Below, piece by piece: positions 7,421 through 9,425 of a DNA stretch of 9,425 nt; positions within the stretch are counted from its first letter, which is position 1, and every line of letters begins with the position of its first letter. This DNA is from Gammaproteobacteria bacterium (GTDB lineage: Bacteria; Pseudomonadota; Gammaproteobacteria; Competibacterales; Competibacteraceae). Below the pieces are notes generated by a model, which was not told the origin of the DNA, ran no database searches, and saw only the letters and a program-made list of their open reading frames with translations. The DNA lies in NCBI GenBank assembly GCA_020047885.1, contig JAIFNF010000056.1, positions 1 through 9,425 of the forward strand. The letters are read 5' to 3'. The position numbers and the translations under genes are program-made.

Positions 7421-7870
7421 ATGCTGACCTACCATCTTGATTCCGCCGAGGCGACTGAAGTGCTCGGCGCTCGACTCGCCGCCCAACTCAGACCCGGCGT
7501 TATTCTCTATCTGAGCGGTGATCTCGGGGCGGGCAAAACGACCCTGGTACGCGGTCTGCTCCATGCGCTCGGTCATCGCGGCACGGTCAAAAGTCCGACC
7601 TATACCCTGGTGGAACCCTACCAGATCGGCGAGTGGCGGCTGTTTCACTGGGATTTGTACCGGGTGGCCGATCCGGAGGAACTGGACTTTCTGGGACTGC
7701 GCGATCAACTGGATGAACAAGCGATATTGCTGATCGAGTGGCCGGAACAGGGGCAGGGCGAATTGCCCGCGGCAGATGTGGCGATTGCGTTGAGCTATGC
7801 CGGCGAGGGTCGTGCTTGCCAATTGACCGCCCGCTCCTCGGTCGGCCATGTGCTGCTGGCTGACCTGTGA
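7421..7870 (+). CDS. tsaE: tRNA N6-threonylcarbamoyladenosine biosynthesis ATPase TsaE
   Basis: A 149-residue P-loop ATPase that works with TsaB and TsaD to add threonylcarbamoyl to A37 of ANN-decoding tRNAs. Seen: Walker A GDLGAGKT (33-40), the switch-like VKSPTYTLVEPY (57-68), HWDLYRVADPEELDFLGL (76-93) and the acidic ILLIEWPEQG (102-111), all in family order and at normal length. ATG 7421 is 3 bases after the nnr stop and has little ribosome binding site of its own, which suggests translational coupling to nnr. In E. coli amiB and mutL follow; here neither does. Instead a G/C-rich repeat and an unrelated DUF3617 gene come next. Confidence 0.96.
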   Translation: MLTYHLDSAEATEVLGARLAAQLRPGVILYLSGDLGAGKTTLVRGLLHALGHRGTVKSPTYTLVEPYQIGEWRLFHWDLYRVADPEELDFLGLRDQLDEQAILLIEWPEQGQGELPAADVAIALSYAGEGRACQLTARSSVGHVLLADL

Positions 7871-7885
7871 CTCGCGGAGGAACTG

Positions 7886-8041
7886 ATGATACGTAACCAT
7901 TCACACCCCACCCCGGCCCTCCCCCACAAGGAGGGAGGGAGTCTTGCGAAGCAACGAGTTGTGGAGCTCCCCCTCTCCATTTATGGGGAGGGGGTTGGGG
8001 GGAGGGGTCTGAACGCTTACGATGATACTTTCTGCGGGTGA
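7886..8041 (+). pseudogene. 51-codon ORF running into a dispersed repeat; possible remnant start of a lost operon gene
   Basis: GGAGG at 7876-7880 lies 5 bases before ATG 7886, which is 15 bases after the tsaE stop: an unusually good translation start for what follows. The peptide begins MIRNHSHPTPALPHKEGG, and from about its sixth codon it is only the translation of repeat copy 2. It ends at TGA 8039-8041. The tail is Gly/Pro-rich and shows no domain. Either this is the surviving ribosome binding site and first codons of a third operon gene (amiB would be the E. coli equivalent) cut by the repeat, or a chance start. No real product is claimed. Confidence 0.4.
7902..8008 (+). repeat. Dispersed G/C-rich intergenic repeat, copy 2 (more complete)
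   Basis: The element has C-rich then G-rich segments at both ends: CACCCCACCCCGGCCCTCCC at 7904-7923, followed by a GGAGGGAGGG part, and on the right CCCCCTCTCCAT (7969-7980) / ATGGGGAGGGGG (7983-7994), which pair with one mismatch. A unique centre (7941-7966, with GTCTTGCGAAGCAACGAG) lies between. The two ends are imperfect inverted copies of each other. The region from 7934 matches copy 1 at 3062-3130. It fills most of the 224-bp gap between tsaE and the DUF3617 gene. Confidence 0.82.
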
Positions 8042-8083
8042 GACTGATGGCCTTGGCGAGTACACTAGGAAAGATTAACGACC

Positions 8084-8088
8084 GGAGG
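8084..8088 (+). promoter_or_regulatory. Ribosome binding site deciding the DUF3617 start
   Basis: GGAGG ends 6 bases before ATG 8095, from which a signal peptide begins. This favours 8095 over the in-frame upstream start at 8038. Confidence 0.85.
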
Positions 8089-8094
8089 ATTCGC

Positions 8095-8577
8095 ATGAAG
8101 AACCCTGTGATGCACCAACCCACACATCGAATATCGACCTTTTCAATGAGCATGGCGGCGGTCTGGATGGCGATCAGCCTCCCGACCATGGCCGAGGAGA
8201 TACGGCCCGGTCTCTGGCAGATCACCTTGACCTCCCGAGTGGCTGAGACGCCCGACTGGCAGCCAGAACCGTTTCAACTCACCCAGTGCTTGACGGAACA
8301 GGATGCGCAAAATCCTGACCGACTGCTGACGGGATTGAGTACATCAGGCGCTTCCGGCTGTGAGTTTTCAAACCGGCAAGCCGCTGGGCAACATCTGCGC
8401 TTTGCAGTGCGTTGCGCAGGAACGCTGGGGATTGAGGGTCAAGGCGCTGTCGATTTCACCGCGACCACGGTGAAAGGCGTACTGACAATCCGTGCGGCGT
8501 CCGGGGACGGATCGGCGGCACTCATTGAAATGCAGAATCAGTTGCAGGCGACGTATCTTGGCCCCTGTTCGCCTTAA
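8095..8577 (+). CDS. DUF3617 family exported protein
   Basis: A 160-residue protein. Residues 1-33 form a long signal peptide (basic N-region to residue 12, hydrophobic core MSMAAVWMAISLP, cleavage likely after PTMA). The mature part opens EEIRPGLWQITLTSRVAET, the usual DUF3617 start (RPGLWxIT), and has four cysteines at 65, 89, 107 and 158, at spacings I associate with this family (QCLTEQDA, SGCEFS, RCAGTLGIEGQG). Likely periplasmic with two disulfides. The function of DUF3617 is unknown to me. The gene has its own ribosome binding site and follows tsaE after a 224-bp gap filled by a repeat, so it is probably a separate transcription unit. An A/T-rich TACACTAGGAAAG at 8061-8073 could be part of a promoter, but no good -35 is seen. 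Confidence 0.85.
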   Translation: MKNPVMHQPTHRISTFSMSMAAVWMAISLPTMAEEIRPGLWQITLTSRVAETPDWQPEPFQLTQCLTEQDAQNPDRLLTGLSTSGASGCEFSNRQAAGQHLRFAVRCAGTLGIEGQGAVDFTATTVKGVLTIRAASGDGSAALIEMQNQLQATYLGPCSP

Positions 8578-8587
8578 CGCGCCACGC

Positions 8588-8631
8588 GGTTAGCGCAGGT
8601 TCTGCCCCGGTTGGCGTGCGCTACGCTAACC
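8588..8631. repeat. Imperfect inverted repeat between the DUF3617 and TPR-like genes
   Basis: GGTTAGCG (8588-8595) is the exact complement of CGCTAACC (8624-8631), and AGCGCA (8592-8597) also pairs with TGCGCT (8617-8622), so two alternative stems are possible. It begins 11 bases after the DUF3617 stop. There is no T-tract after it. It may act as a weak terminator or 3'-end stabiliser, or be a worn copy of a dispersed GTTAGCG/CGCTAAC repeat. Confidence 0.6.
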
Positions 8632-8642
8632 CATTCACCATT

Positions 8643-8647
8643 AAGGA
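8643..8647 (+). promoter_or_regulatory. Ribosome binding site of the TPR-like gene
   Basis: AAGGA lies 5 bases before ATG 8653 and 8 bases before ATG 8656, so it supports one of these two adjacent starts and not the in-frame upstream start at 8611, which lies inside the inverted repeat. Confidence 0.75.
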
Positions 8648-8652
8648 CTTTG

Positions 8653-9165
8653 ATGATGGATTTGTTATCTTTCGATGCTGAACCCCTGTTTTTCGATGAT
8701 CCGCCTACCGAAGAAGTGGTTCAGTTACTCCAACAGGCCGCCGATCATTATGGCGACGAACAGGCCGACGTCGATTTGCAACGTGCTTACCACCTGGCTC
8801 CAAACCATCTCATGGTTTTGGTTGCCCTCTTTCGCTATCACGTCTATCAACAGCACTTTCTTGAAGCCATCGACATCAGCCAACAGGCGCGGGAAGTCAT
8901 TCGGCAAAAATTGGCGCTGCCTCACGATTGGCGCACACTCAGTGAAGACGCGCTTTTTTCCGGCTCTGAAAGGAACATGGTGACGATTCGCTTCTATTTG
9001 CTGTGCCTGAAAGGAGAAGCCTATCTCTATGCCCGGTCTGGTGAACCGGAGAAAGCGACCGCTTTATTGCAAAAGGTCATCGAAATAGACGCCAACGATC
9101 ATTTAGGGGCGAGGGTCTTGTTAAAGGTGATTAACGAAAGTCAATTACCGTTGCATCAACCATGA
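8653..9165 (+). CDS. Small TPR-like cytosolic protein of unknown function
   Basis: A 170-residue acidic, mostly helical protein with no signal peptide or membrane segment; starts at 8653 or 8656 are both possible (ATGATG). Two helix-pair regions look like tetratricopeptide repeats: residues ~38-80 (LQRAYHLAPNHLMVLVALFR, then YHVYQQHFLEAIDISQQARE) and ~115-152 (FYLLCLKGEAYLYARSGEPE, then KATALLQKVIEIDANDHLGA). Between them lies KLALPHDWRTLSEDALFSGS (86-105), which is not TPR and may be the specific part. TPR folds normally bind a protein partner; I do not recognise the family and cannot name the partner. It has its own ribosome binding site, and the 75-bp gap from the DUF3617 gene contains an inverted repeat, so co-transcription is uncertain. 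The 3' end is 43 bp from the end of the incoming tnpB. Confidence 0.75.
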   Translation: MMDLLSFDAEPLFFDDPPTEEVVQLLQQAADHYGDEQADVDLQRAYHLAPNHLMVLVALFRYHVYQQHFLEAIDISQQAREVIRQKLALPHDWRTLSEDALFSGSERNMVTIRFYLLCLKGEAYLYARSGEPEKATALLQKVIEIDANDHLGARVLLKVINESQLPLHQP

Positions 9166-9208
9166 CATTTTAGGACACGGCTCATTTCCTGCTTCACTGA
9201 GGCCGGTT

Positions 9209-9425
9209 TCACCGGGGTCTTGCGACGGCTCGACTGAAGGCGTAACTTCCCGCCCAACTGGCGGTAGCGAGCGCTTCACGCTCAATATTCTGGGCCGCGT
9301 TGATGTCGCGGTCATGTTCAGCGCCGCAGTGGGTGCACGTCCATTGCCGGACGGACAGCGGCATGGTTTCGGCTTTCACTCGACAGCTTGAGCAGGTCTT
9401 GCTACTCGGAAACCAGCGATTCACG
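9209..9425 (-). CDS. tnpB: TnpB (IS200/IS605/IS1341-type OrfB) C-terminal fragment, cut by window edge
   Basis: The frame is open to the right edge, so only the last ~71 residues are visible. A GTG at 9424 codes an internal valine of the common VNRWFPSSKTCSSC motif and is not a start. Seen: a zinc ribbon of two Cys pairs (CSSC and CTHC, 15 residues apart) and HDRDINAAQNI, whose second Asp is the last RuvC catalytic residue. TnpB proteins are RNA-guided nucleases carried by IS200/IS605-family elements; the guide RNA usually comes from the 3' end of the gene and the element's right end, here toward 9166-9208. The ORF stops at TGA only ~28 residues after HDRDINAA, and another frame continues with a TnpB-like tail, so the extreme C-terminus may be frameshifted. 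No tnpA is visible. Confidence 0.88.
   Translation of the reverse strand, partial: VNRWFPSSKTCSSCRVKAETMPLSVRQWTCTHCGAEHDRDINAAQNIEREALATASWAGSYAFSRAVARPR

Noticed and set aside
7902..8008. CRISPR-like or rho-independent terminator reading of the repeat after tsaE
   Set aside because: There is no series of direct repeats with spacers, and the hairpin is not followed by a T-tract; it matches copy 1 as a dispersed element instead.
7587..8225. 212-codon open frame on the minus strand
   Set aside because: It crosses tsaE, the dispersed repeat and the start of the DUF3617 gene; its PSPQPPP-like stretch is just the repeat read backwards.

Overview
This looks like a chromosomal window from a GC-rich proteobacterium, most likely a gammaproteobacterium. 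The base for that is the adjacent NAD(P)HX-repair gene and tsaE (an order familiar from E. coli), a DUF3617 protein, a DUF192 protein, and dispersed G/C-rich intergenic repeats. A Competibacter-like, glycogen-storing lineage would fit the debranching enzyme and the repeat style, but that is only a guess; nothing here fixes the genus.

Layout. Bases 1-2999 (+) are the 3' part of a large, probably secreted protein made of eight complete and one partial InlB-B-type repeats, each with about four cysteines. A CARDB-like domain interrupts the array, and two DUF4214 units end the protein. Converging on it is a minus-strand pair: a DUF192 exported protein (5599-5165), then a GH133-type glycogen debranching enzyme (5128-3038). 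The last ~30 codons of the debranching enzyme are written in a dispersed repeat. The divergent spacer 5600-5932 holds a striking long hairpin built from 10-bp units, then small palindromes and a strong ribosome binding site. Next on the plus strand come nnr (5933-7417) and tsaE (7421-7870), a tight two-gene operon for metabolite repair and tRNA t6A modification. Just after tsaE, a strong ribosome binding site and ATG run into a second copy of the dispersed repeat, as if a third operon gene had been lost. Then follow an exported DUF3617 protein (8095-8577), a small inverted repeat, a TPR-like cytosolic protein (8653-9165), and, entering from the right edge on the minus strand, the C-terminal end of a TnpB (IS200/IS605/IS1341-type) protein with zinc ribbon and last RuvC motif.

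How the genes relate. nnr and tsaE are housekeeping. The debranching enzyme acts on stored glycogen; DUF192 is its operon partner by position only. The large repeat protein, the repeats and the TnpB element are the variable part of the window. I see no clear new multi-gene defence or biosynthetic system. The most interesting signals are repeat-driven remodelling of gene ends at two loci, the decamer-built hairpin, and the TnpB right end, where a guide RNA would be expected.
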